Source: Vibrio maritimus (GTDB lineage Bacteria > Pseudomonadota > Gammaproteobacteria > Enterobacterales > Vibrionaceae). Taken from it: a DNA stretch of 64,000 nucleotides. The DNA lies in NCBI RefSeq assembly GCF_021441885.1, contig NZ_CP090439.1:310001-374000 (forward strand). The letters are read 5' to 3'. The notes beneath the pieces are model-generated. The model was not told where the DNA came from. It saw only the letters and a program-made list of their open reading frames with translations, and did not search any database. A program made the position numbers and the translations under genes. Below are positions 43,666-50,969 of this stretch, piece after piece (position 1 is the stretch's first letter; each line of letters starts with the position of its first letter).

Positions 43666-44994
43666 TTATTCACTGTCTGTTGGCTTAGGTTTTTTCTTCG
43701 GAATGAATACCGAATCCCCCACAGCAACATTGTTGAAAAACGTTTTGTCGCGTTTGGCAGGCTTCTTAGGCGTCGCTTTCTTCTGCTGAGCTTTGCTTTT
43801 AGCTGCCTGCGCTTTCTTCTTGAAAGCCGGCTTCTTAGGACGGAATCCTTTGAACTTGCCTTTCAGGCCTTCAAGTTCAGAGAAGCTAATATCTTGTTGA
43901 AGGAATGCCTCGACACGTTTAAAGCTATCCCAGTCTTTAGGACCAACTAATGAAATCGCATCACCTTTGTTGCCAGCACGACCAGTACGACCAACACGGT
44001 GAACATATTCTTCGGTATGTTTTGGCATATCAAAGTTGATTACGTGCGTGACAGTCGCGATGTCCAGACCACGAGAGGCAACATCGGTCGTCACTAGGAT
44101 CTTAAACACGTGACGCTCAAATTGACTCATGATGGTGTTTCGTTGAGTTTGGTTTAGATTACCGCTCAGCGCGATAGCCTTGAGCTGCTTTTCATTCAGC
44201 CATTTCGTCAAACGATCGGTATCAACACGAGTAGCGGTAAAGATGATTACCTGCTTGTACTCAGCTTCTTCTAGAATGCGCTCTAACAAAGCTTCTTTAT
44301 GATCTAGATGATCACATAGGTAGAACTTCTGGGTGATGTCTTTGTGTTCTTCGTTTGATACGCCAATAGAGATACGTTTTGGCGCATCCAGCATCTCTGC
44401 TGCGATGTCGTTCACTTCGGCGTGATCGAGCGTCGCAGAAAACATCAATGTTTGACGGCGGCGGTGTTTCGCTGCGTTGTGGATACGACGCAGCTCTGGA
44501 GCAAAACCTAGATCCAACATACGGTCGGCTTCATCAAGAACCAAGGTTTCTAGGCCGTCTAAAAACAGTGAACGGTGCTCTAAGTGGTCAGCTAGGCGTC
44601 CTGGCGTCGCAACAATGAACTTTGGAAAACGGCGCAGTGCTTTTACTTGGTCGTTGAAGTTCTCACCACCTAAGATAAGTGTTGCCTCGTAAGACAAGCC
44701 ACCCAACATAGATTTCAGCTCACCATATACCTGCTTTGCCAATTCACGTGTTGGCGCCAAAATCACACCACGTGGATCTTTTGCAGAGAATGCTTTGTTC
44801 TTAAGAGATTTATGCAGCATCGGCAATACAAATGCCAAAGTCTTGCCCGAACCCGTTTTTGAAGACGCCAGCAAGTCCTTACCAGCGATGGCTACTGGAA
44901 TAGCCTGCTTCTGGATATCGGTCGCTTTTTTAAAGTCATAGTGACTTAAGTTCTTCAATAGTCGGTTATCTAGGCCAAGTTCTTTAAATTGCAA
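43666..44994 (-). CDS. DEAD-box RNA helicase
   Basis: A 442-residue RNA helicase. All core motifs are present: Q-motif (TDIQKQAIPVAI), SSKTGSGKT (I), PTRELAKQV (Ia), VATPGRL, VLDEADRMLD (DEAD), FSATL (SAT-like), then TDVASRGLDI and HRVGRTGRAG. The C-terminal 70 residues are basic and Lys/Ala-rich (FKKKAQAAKSKAQQKK), as in RhlE/SrmB-like proteins that act on ribosomal RNA. The specific role is not fixed. Single gene with a CRP-like site and long leader upstream. Confidence 0.92.
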   Translation of the reverse strand: MQFKELGLDNRLLKNLSHYDFKKATDIQKQAIPVAIAGKDLLASSKTGSGKTLAFVLPMLHKSLKNKAFSAKDPRGVILAPTRELAKQVYGELKSMLGGLSYEATLILGGENFNDQVKALRRFPKFIVATPGRLADHLEHRSLFLDGLETLVLDEADRMLDLGFAPELRRIHNAAKHRRRQTLMFSATLDHAEVNDIAAEMLDAPKRISIGVSNEEHKDITQKFYLCDHLDHKEALLERILEEAEYKQVIIFTATRVDTDRLTKWLNEKQLKAIALSGNLNQTQRNTIMSQFERHVFKILVTTDVASRGLDIATVTHVINFDMPKHTEEYVHRVGRTGRAGNKGDAISLVGPKDWDSFKRVEAFLQQDISFSELEGLKGKFKGFRPKKPAFKKKAQAAKSKAQQKKATPKKPAKRDKTFFNNVAVGDSVFIPKKKPKPTDSE

Positions 44995-45406
44995 TGCAAG
45001 TTCTCCTCAGACGGTTGCAGGCTAAAAATGAGCGCGCATGATACCCGATAATTCCTCATGCCACCAGCCGATAAATATAGTATCTAACTAGCGTATATAC
45101 CGCCTATGTAGGATAACTCTGAACACAATTCGGTTGTTTTTTCATCAAAATGAAATAAAATCAGTCTATACAGAGACTTATCACGGTAACATGAACTCAA
45201 TGTGATTTAGATCACATTAATCTCGCCAGTGTTAATCTCATAATTAAGACAAAGGAAGTTTAACCTCAAAATCGCGTAATTTTTTGGTTTTTCTGACTTT
45301 TAAATAATTTGCGTTCTTAAAATTAGGCACTAAACTCAAAAATAGCCTTATTGCTAACAATCAAGTTGCAGGGCTGTTTTAAATACTAATCCTGAAGGAG
45401 CTTATA
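44995..45406. other. Divergent intergenic region between helicase and lpp
   Basis: About 410 AT-rich bases with no supportable gene. It holds the CRP-like palindrome at 45199-45218 and the lpp leader; GAAGGAG lies before the lpp start. Confidence 0.5.
45199..45218. promoter_or_regulatory. CRP-like binding site
   Basis: AATGTGATTTAGATCACATT is a near-perfect match to the cAMP-CRP consensus (TGTGA-N6-TCACA) and is itself fully symmetrical in its outer arms. It is about 190 bases from lpp and 205 from the helicase, so either could be the target. Confidence 0.75.
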
Positions 45407-45655
45407 ATGAAGAAAGTTTTAATTGCAGCTGCAGCATCGTCAGTTCTACTACTAGCAGGTTGTGCATCTGGTCCAGATGAAGCAACGACAGCAAAAATGG
45501 ATGACCTGAGCAACCAAGTTAGCCAACTAAGTGCAGACGTACAAGCACTTAAGAATGAAGTACAAATGGGTAACAAAAACGCGATGGCTGCTCAAGAAGA
45601 AGCTGAGCGTGCTAACGAGCGTATCGACAACATCGCTCAGTCTTACACTAAGTAA
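45407..45655 (+). CDS. lpp: Major outer-membrane (Braun-type) lipoprotein Lpp
   Basis: An 82-residue lipoprotein. The signal ends at LLLAGC, giving a lipidated Cys. The mature part is a heptad coiled coil (MDDLSNQVSQLSADVQALKN, then ERANERIDNIAQ) that would form a trimer, and the last residue is Lys (SYTK), the amino acid that is joined to peptidoglycan in Braun's lipoprotein. GAAGGAG lies before the ATG. The convergent neighbour is the type of L,D-transpeptidase that makes this bond. It ties the outer membrane to the wall. Confidence 0.94.
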   Translation: MKKVLIAAAASSVLLLAGCASGPDEATTAKMDDLSNQVSQLSADVQALKNEVQMGNKNAMAAQEEAERANERIDNIAQSYTK

Positions 45656-45674
45656 GCATAAATTAGACACTACG

Positions 45675-45704
45675 AAAAACGCCCACGATAACGTGGGCGT
45701 TTTT
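45675..45704. terminator. Bidirectional rho-independent terminator
   Basis: AAAAACGCCCACG (45675-45687) pairs with CGTGGGCGTTTTT (45692-45704). It closes both lpp and the convergent L,D-transpeptidase operon. Confidence 0.92.
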
Positions 45705-45723
45705 TTATATCTGTTAAAACACT

Positions 45724-46638
45724 CTATTCAAGGTCATCCATCGCCGGAACCACCTCTACTGGCACCCCATTTTGAGCGAGCACAGCAGCACGTGCGATTT
45801 GATCACGGATGCCATACTCTTCTAACCACCAAGTCAGCTCTTGAGGGATCTCCATGTCTTTCTTGCTACCATCGCTTCGTGTAAGCGGTTCGTGTGCCTC
45901 GATAAATACACTGCGATCCGGTTCTAGAGCTACTTTAATCGGTTCATCGATAATGCGCACTTGCATTCCGATATTTGCCTGATGGAACAGCCAGTCAATA
46001 TCTTTAGGGTCCATTCGAATACAACCCGCACTCACCCTCAGACCGATACCAAAGTCTTTGTTCGTTCCGTGAATAAGATAAGAGCCCGTACCATAAGCCA
46101 ATCGCATGGCGTAGTCGCCCAGAGGGTTATCAGGACCGGCAGGGACAACATCTGGCAGTTCAACCCCTTTTGCTAAGTAATCCTTGCGAATAGACGCTGG
46201 CGGCGTCCAAGTCGGGTTTTCCCTTAACTGACTTATTTTGGTAGTCATCTCTGGCGTATCTTGTCCAATACGACCGATGCCCACAGGAAAAATGTGTACC
46301 AGGTTTTTCTCTGGCTCAAAGTAATACAAACGAAGCTCAGCAAGGTTAATAACGATCCCCTTGTACTCAACCTCTGGCAGAATTGCTTGGCTCGGGATGG
46401 TCAAGACATACCCTTCTTTTGGTAAGAACGGGTCTACGCCTTTATTTGCTGCCATCAAAGACAAAAAGCCAACATCGTATTGCTTGGCAATGTCTGACAT
46501 TGTTTCGCCTGCTTCAACACTGTGGTACTGGAGAGTGCCCACCATGTTACTTCCATCAGTAGGTAGCTCAAATGTCGCGGCGCTCACCCATTGAGAGAGT
46601 CCTAAGCATGCTGCTAACAAGGTCTTACGTAACATCAA
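45724..46638 (-). CDS. L,D-transpeptidase (ErfK/YbiS/YcfS/YnhG family)
   Basis: A 304-residue exported enzyme. A signal peptide (ending WVSA) is followed by a LysM-like wall-binding domain (HSVEAGETMSDIAKQYDVGF, about 39-85) and the YkuD catalytic domain with LIHGTNKDFGIG and VSAGCIRM, giving His and the nucleophile Cys. Enzymes of this type attach Lpp to meso-diaminopimelate, and Lpp is encoded next to it. Its start overlaps the photolyase stop (ATGA-type overlap), so it belongs to that operon. Confidence 0.92.
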   Translation of the reverse strand: MMLRKTLLAACLGLSQWVSAATFELPTDGSNMVGTLQYHSVEAGETMSDIAKQYDVGFLSLMAANKGVDPFLPKEGYVLTIPSQAILPEVEYKGIVINLAELRLYYFEPEKNLVHIFPVGIGRIGQDTPEMTTKISQLRENPTWTPPASIRKDYLAKGVELPDVVPAGPDNPLGDYAMRLAYGTGSYLIHGTNKDFGIGLRVSAGCIRMDPKDIDWLFHQANIGMQVRIIDEPIKVALEPDRSVFIEAHEPLTRSDGSKKDMEIPQELTWWLEEYGIRDQIARAAVLAQNGVPVEVVPAMDDLE

Positions 46639-48041
46639 AATTGGTCCTTCGCTTCTTTGTATAGTGCTAAGGTTATCTCTCTTTGCGTCTTATGATCAAC
46701 TATTGGCTCCGGATAGCCCAACGAAGCAAACTCTGACCACGTCCATGGCTTATGGATAAATTTATTGGGAACATCACGCAGCTCAGGGAGCCAAGAGCGA
46801 ATAAACTCACCTTGGGAGTCAAAACGCTCTCCCTGAGTAATCGGGTTGAAGATTCGAAAATAAGGCTGACCATCGCACCCTGTTGATGCACACCACTGCC
46901 ACCCGCCGTTGTTAGCCGCAAAGTCACCATCGACAAGCTTACTCATAAAATATCTTTCTCCGCGGCGCCAGTCGATGTTGAGGTCTTTGGTTAAAAAGCT
47001 CGCCACAATCATTCTTAACCTATTGTGCATCCAACCAGTTTGGTTCAGTTGCTGCATGGCGGCATCAACGATAGGGTATCCCGTCTTTCCCTCGCACCAG
47101 CGCTCAAACCACGAATCCTCACCCGGCCACCTCAATGCCCTTTCCCAATCTAAGTATCCGTGATGTTTGCTTAACTTAGGTTCAAAATGGGTTAGGTGTT
47201 GGTAAAACTCACGCCAAATGAGTTCGCTCAACCACACTTGAGCACCTTCGGATAACGGTTCGTTACCCGCATCGTAGTAAAGCCGCGCGATACATTGTCT
47301 GACAGATAACGCTCCGATAGCCAAATAAGGACTGAGTTGACTTGTACCGTCTATCGAGGGAATGTCACGCTCGGTATTGTAGTAACGAGCCGATTCATCA
47401 GAAAACTGCCTTAATCGTGCCAATATGTCCTTGGTCGATACCAACCACTGACTGCTGTCTTGGCGCGGGTAATCAAACACGTCATCTAATGACGCACTAA
47501 CCTCTTGAGGCAAAGACACCTCGGCGGATACCTTCGGTTTTCTTACCTCGGCGTGAGAGAATTGGTTCTGCCAAGCTTTTCGAAAAGGCGTAAAGACTTT
47601 GAAGTAGCCACCTTGCTTGTTCAGTACTGTTCCAGGCGCCAGCATACATTTGTCTGAAAAGGTGTGAACTGAAATATTGTGAGTCGATGCTGCCTGGGAT
47701 AAAAATGTTGCACGCTCGACTTCATTAAACTCGTAATCGCTGTTCAAATAGATATCGGTAATGCCTAATTCGAGACAGTAGCTGATCAACCAATCGTTCG
47801 CAGAACTGAAATTATCACTGCGCCCGTAAATAAGTGGGACATTAATATCGCTAAGCTCGGATTCTAGTTCACCGAGTCTTCGGTAGATGAGATCAGCCTG
47901 TATTGGAGACAGATCATGTTGCTCCCATTGTTTAGGAGTAACGATGTAACAGCCAATAACAGGCGTGGTTCCATCAATCGCTTCAATGAGGGCAGTGTTA
48001 TCAATCGCCCTTAGGTCACGGTTAAACAACACCAATCTCAT
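46635..48041 (-). CDS. phrB: Deoxyribodipyrimidine photolyase (class I)
   Basis: A 468-residue photolyase. The N-terminal FNRDLRAIDNTAL is the photolyase/cryptochrome start; the C-terminal FAD domain shows LSPYLAIGALSVRQC, SELIWREFYQHL, GKTGYPIVDAAMQQL, NRLRMIVASFLTKDL and WQWCASTGCDGQPYFRIFNP. It repairs ultraviolet pyrimidine dimers using light. It overlaps MerR upstream by four bases and the L,D-transpeptidase downstream by four. Confidence 0.93.
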   Translation of the reverse strand: MRLVLFNRDLRAIDNTALIEAIDGTTPVIGCYIVTPKQWEQHDLSPIQADLIYRRLGELESELSDINVPLIYGRSDNFSSANDWLISYCLELGITDIYLNSDYEFNEVERATFLSQAASTHNISVHTFSDKCMLAPGTVLNKQGGYFKVFTPFRKAWQNQFSHAEVRKPKVSAEVSLPQEVSASLDDVFDYPRQDSSQWLVSTKDILARLRQFSDESARYYNTERDIPSIDGTSQLSPYLAIGALSVRQCIARLYYDAGNEPLSEGAQVWLSELIWREFYQHLTHFEPKLSKHHGYLDWERALRWPGEDSWFERWCEGKTGYPIVDAAMQQLNQTGWMHNRLRMIVASFLTKDLNIDWRRGERYFMSKLVDGDFAANNGGWQWCASTGCDGQPYFRIFNPITQGERFDSQGEFIRSWLPELRDVPNKFIHKPWTWSEFASLGYPEPIVDHKTQREITLALYKEAKDQF

Positions 48042-48844
48042 GTTTCAATACTCTCTTTATCTTCTAATAGATGTTCTATTACAGGAGACAGTTTCCATAG
48101 TACTTCTCCCCTTTCTCTTTGAATGCGTATCGACTCAAGCTGTTTTTCAGATAAGGATTTCTCTGCGAACAACTGAACCGAAACAAAGCTAGAGGGTTCG
48201 GTCTGAAGTACCGATAGATCTTCGACGCCATCTAGAAACGTGACACTGACACCCTGTTCTGCAAGCTTGGCGTAATTGAGCCATGCAAAAGGGTTCCCTG
48301 CTACGTCCATACTGACAAACAGGACGGACTCGCTCTTCTTGCGTGTAGAATCTCGAGCCGACATCACTGCGAGCTTCTGAACAAGAGAAGTTCTGAACAA
48401 AGACAACTGTATCGCTTTAGGACCTACTTTCAAAAACTCTGCAGCGTTAAGTACTGGAACCACGAATTTGCTTTCTACTATTTCGAGAGGGTACTCTTTC
48501 AGTACGACAGTCAAAATCTTGTCTACCTTGCTTCCATTCAAGTGGCTGAGCGCATCTAGCATCTCAGACACTTCTTCTAGCTGCTCAGTCTCAATATTCG
48601 CTTGAAAGATTGTGTTAGAGTCGAGTAACGACTTGACCTTGCCTATAGAAACGCCCTTGCTAAGCCAACCTTGTATGGTATTGATACGCTCAACGTCCTC
48701 CGACGTGTAGAGCCTATGCCCCTTGTCAGTACGCTGTGGCTGGATCAAGTTGTATCGGCGCTGCCACGCTCGCAAGGTAACGGGCTTTACGCCCGTTAAA
48801 TCGGCGACTTCACGGATCGCATATAGAGTTTCATTACAAGCCAT
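48038..48844 (-). CDS. MerR-family regulator, LitR/CarA-like with degenerate cobalamin domain
   Basis: A 268-residue regulator. The N-terminal MerR helix is of the CarA/CarH/LitR kind (YAIREVADLTGVKPVTLRAW, then PQRTDKGHRLYTSEDVERI). The following helical bundle and Rossmann-like part (SVLFVSMDVAGNPFAWLNYA, VSVTFLDGVED) match the layout of cobalamin-binding light sensors, but the ligand histidine of the ExxxxGxxH-type loop is absent (DVAGNPFAW instead). It overlaps DUF523/DUF1722 upstream by 11 bases and photolyase downstream. It is the obvious candidate for the boxes at 49819-49888. Confidence 0.87.
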   Translation of the reverse strand: MACNETLYAIREVADLTGVKPVTLRAWQRRYNLIQPQRTDKGHRLYTSEDVERINTIQGWLSKGVSIGKVKSLLDSNTIFQANIETEQLEEVSEMLDALSHLNGSKVDKILTVVLKEYPLEIVESKFVVPVLNAAEFLKVGPKAIQLSLFRTSLVQKLAVMSARDSTRKKSESVLFVSMDVAGNPFAWLNYAKLAEQGVSVTFLDGVEDLSVLQTEPSSFVSVQLFAEKSLSEKQLESIRIQRERGEVLWKLSPVIEHLLEDKESIET

Positions 48845-49784
48845 ACCTTAGACGCATCTCCTCTGGGTGTGGTTGCAAAAACTGCTGCTGCGCCAAGTAT
48901 TCATCTGGATACGCATTGAGATAGTGTTTCAGCAGCGTAAGTGGAGCAAGAACAGGAAGTATGCCCGTACGGTAGTCGTCTATTACCGTCGCAAGTTCTG
49001 CTTTTTCAGCTTTAGTGAGCGAGCGTTTGAAGTAGCCTTGGATGTGCATAAGAACGTTGGTTACGTTTTTACGGCTTGCACGATTCTTAAGACCCTCCAT
49101 CAGTCCGAGGCGATAAGCTTGATAAAACTCTTCAGGGCTATAATCGGCTTGATTGGCCACCAATCTACCTAACTCCTTGTACGAGGCAGGGTCATGCGCC
49201 ATGAGCGTCAGCTTGTATCGTGAATGAAACGCAACGATTTTACCCGCAGTTGGCTCCCCATCCATTGATTTGTAGAAGTCATTCAGGCCATATACGCGCG
49301 ATATGAAGTTCTCTTTCAATATAGGGTCATTGAGCCTGCCATCTTCTTCCACTGGCAGCCAAGGCATAGTCTCCATCAAATGTTTTGTATACAAGCCAAC
49401 GCCATCGGTTGATGCGTGACCATTTGAATAGACCTTCACACGCTCCATACCGCAGCTTGGCGATTTCGCGCACACGATGTAGCCGCACATTTCGGTATCT
49501 TTGAGTTCATCGACCTTACCTCGGGTGAATTGCATCATGCCATCGGTATAGTCTTTCGAAGCGTCTTTTGTTTCAACTAGAATAATGCGCTCTTCGTCAC
49601 TCATTAATCGAATCGTAGGACGTGGAACAGACAGTCCCATGCCCACCTCCGGGCACACGGATACGAAGTCAAAATAGTCACGAAGTTCTTTGTTTACGTA
49701 CGTGCTTTGCTTATGACCTGAATCAAATCGAACCTTTTCACCTAAAAGACAGGAACTGATACCCACTTTAATTTTGTCACCCAT
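48834..49784 (-). CDS. DUF523 (TudS-like) - DUF1722 (YbgA) protein
   Basis: A 316-residue two-domain protein. The DUF523 part (1-150) has ISSCLLG (Cys12), SVCPEVGMG (Cys44) and KSPSCG (Cys111), the three cysteines that hold the [4Fe-4S] cluster in 2-thiouracil desulfurase TudS; extra cysteines are at about 100 and 105. The DUF1722 part (190-310) is helical with YKLTLMAHDP and LMHIQGYFK and is linked to photolyases in other bacteria. GGGAG sits six bases before the ATG at 49784, so the longer frame up to 49889 is not used. Sulfur removal from thiolated bases fits a light-damage operon, but is inferred. Confidence 0.85.
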   Translation of the reverse strand: MGDKIKVGISSCLLGEKVRFDSGHKQSTYVNKELRDYFDFVSVCPEVGMGLSVPRPTIRLMSDEERIILVETKDASKDYTDGMMQFTRGKVDELKDTEMCGYIVCAKSPSCGMERVKVYSNGHASTDGVGLYTKHLMETMPWLPVEEDGRLNDPILKENFISRVYGLNDFYKSMDGEPTAGKIVAFHSRYKLTLMAHDPASYKELGRLVANQADYSPEEFYQAYRLGLMEGLKNRASRKNVTNVLMHIQGYFKRSLTKAEKAELATVIDDYRTGILPVLAPLTLLKHYLNAYPDEYLAQQQFLQPHPEEMRLRYGL

Positions 49785-49818
49785 TGCCATCTCCCTATTC
49801 TTATCGCTCTTGCTAACG

Positions 49819-49888
49819 TTGTACAAAAAATATCTATGTATAAGTATTAGACTACTTTGGAATGTGATACAAAAAATTGTTTTGTACA
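49819..49888 (-). promoter_or_regulatory. Photolyase-operon promoter with two matching 24-bp boxes
   Basis: On the minus strand -35 TTGTAT (49867-49872) and -10 TAATAC (49844-49849) are exactly 17 apart. Two 24-base boxes flank or overlap it: 49819-49842 (plus strand TTGTACA-N11-TGTATA) and 49865-49888 (TGATACA-N11-TGTACA); both have the same shape and an A-run after the first half. LitR/PplR-type MerR regulators are known to use TNTACA-N12-TGTAYA-like boxes. The overlap with -35 suggests repression. Confidence 0.72.
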
Positions 49889-50135
49889 ATTATATGGAGA
49901 GGGGGAACGATTGGTTCACATCGAGATGAGAAATAACTCGCCATCGCTGTTAGTTGCAGAAAAATCGATTGCTCTACCGCTTTCAACACATTTAGTTATC
50001 ATCCTGTCATTATCTTCTCCTTACAGATAAAACTGTGACTAAACTCTCATAGAACCCTTACACCAAGCGCTAGAATCACCCACAACAAAGAACGACACGT
50101 TCAACAATATTAGTTAAAACTTTAGGAGTGACTCC

Positions 50136-50846
50136 ATGGCAACCCCACATATCAATGCAAAACCAGGTGATTTCGCAGAAACTGTCCTAATGCCAGGCGA
50201 CCCACTTCGTGCTCAATACATCGCTGAAACCTTCCTAGAAGACGTTGAGAAAGTGTGTGATGTTCGTAACATGTTCGGTTACACCGGTACTTATAAAGGT
50301 CAACGCGTGTCCGTTATGGGTCACGGTATGGGTATCCCGTCATGCTGCATTTACGTTCATGAGCTGATTAAAGACTACGGTGTAAAAAACGTTATTCGCG
50401 TGGGTAGTTGTGGCGCTGTGCGTGACGATGTAAACCTAATGGACGTTGTAATCGGTATGGGTGCTTCTACTGATTCTAAAGTGAACCGCATTCGCTTCAA
50501 CGATCACGATTTCGCAGCCATCGCAGACTTTGGCCTACTAGAAGAAGCGGTTAAGCAAGCTCGCCTTCAAGAAGTACCTGTAAAAGTGGGTAACATTTTC
50601 TCTGCAGACCTGTTCTACACTCCAGAAGCTGATATCTTCGACAAAATGAAGCATCTAGGTATTCTTGGTGTTGATATGGAAGCCGCTGGCATCTACGGCG
50701 TTGCCGCTGACCTTGGTGCAAAAGCACTGACCGTACTTACTGTTTCTGACCACATCATTCGTGGTGAAAAACTAAGCTCAGAAGATCGTCAAAAATCATT
50801 CAACGATATGATGGTCGTCGCACTGGAAACTGCGATTAACCTGTAA
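50136..50846 (+). CDS. deoD: Purine nucleoside phosphorylase DeoD-type
   Basis: A 236-residue hexameric-type phosphorylase. It begins TPHINAKPGDFAETVLMPGD, then has RVGSCGAVRDDVNLMDVVIG and GVDMEAAGIYGVA, where the MEAA Glu holds the ribose and VSDHIIRGE holds the catalytic Asp (SDH). TAGGAGTGACT precedes the ATG. It splits purine nucleosides with phosphate. It stands alone, not in the deo operon, so it is probably the second copy that Vibrio carry on chromosome II. Confidence 0.94.
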   Translation: MATPHINAKPGDFAETVLMPGDPLRAQYIAETFLEDVEKVCDVRNMFGYTGTYKGQRVSVMGHGMGIPSCCIYVHELIKDYGVKNVIRVGSCGAVRDDVNLMDVVIGMGASTDSKVNRIRFNDHDFAAIADFGLLEEAVKQARLQEVPVKVGNIFSADLFYTPEADIFDKMKHLGILGVDMEAAGIYGVAADLGAKALTVLTVSDHIIRGEKLSSEDRQKSFNDMMVVALETAINL

Positions 50847-50850
50847 TCAG

Positions 50851-50889
50851 AAAAAGCCAGCTCTCAGCCTGAAATGAGCTGGCTTTTTT
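50851..50889. terminator. Rho-independent terminator
   Basis: AAAAAGCCAGCTC pairs with GAGCTGGCTTTTTT directly after deoD. Confidence 0.92.
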
Positions 50890-50969
50890 CTAACTGGATA
50901 ACGATAAAGCGTACTGTGAGATAATCACTGAGTGAGTCCGCGGTGCGAAACAAACCATAGGGGGTGAAC

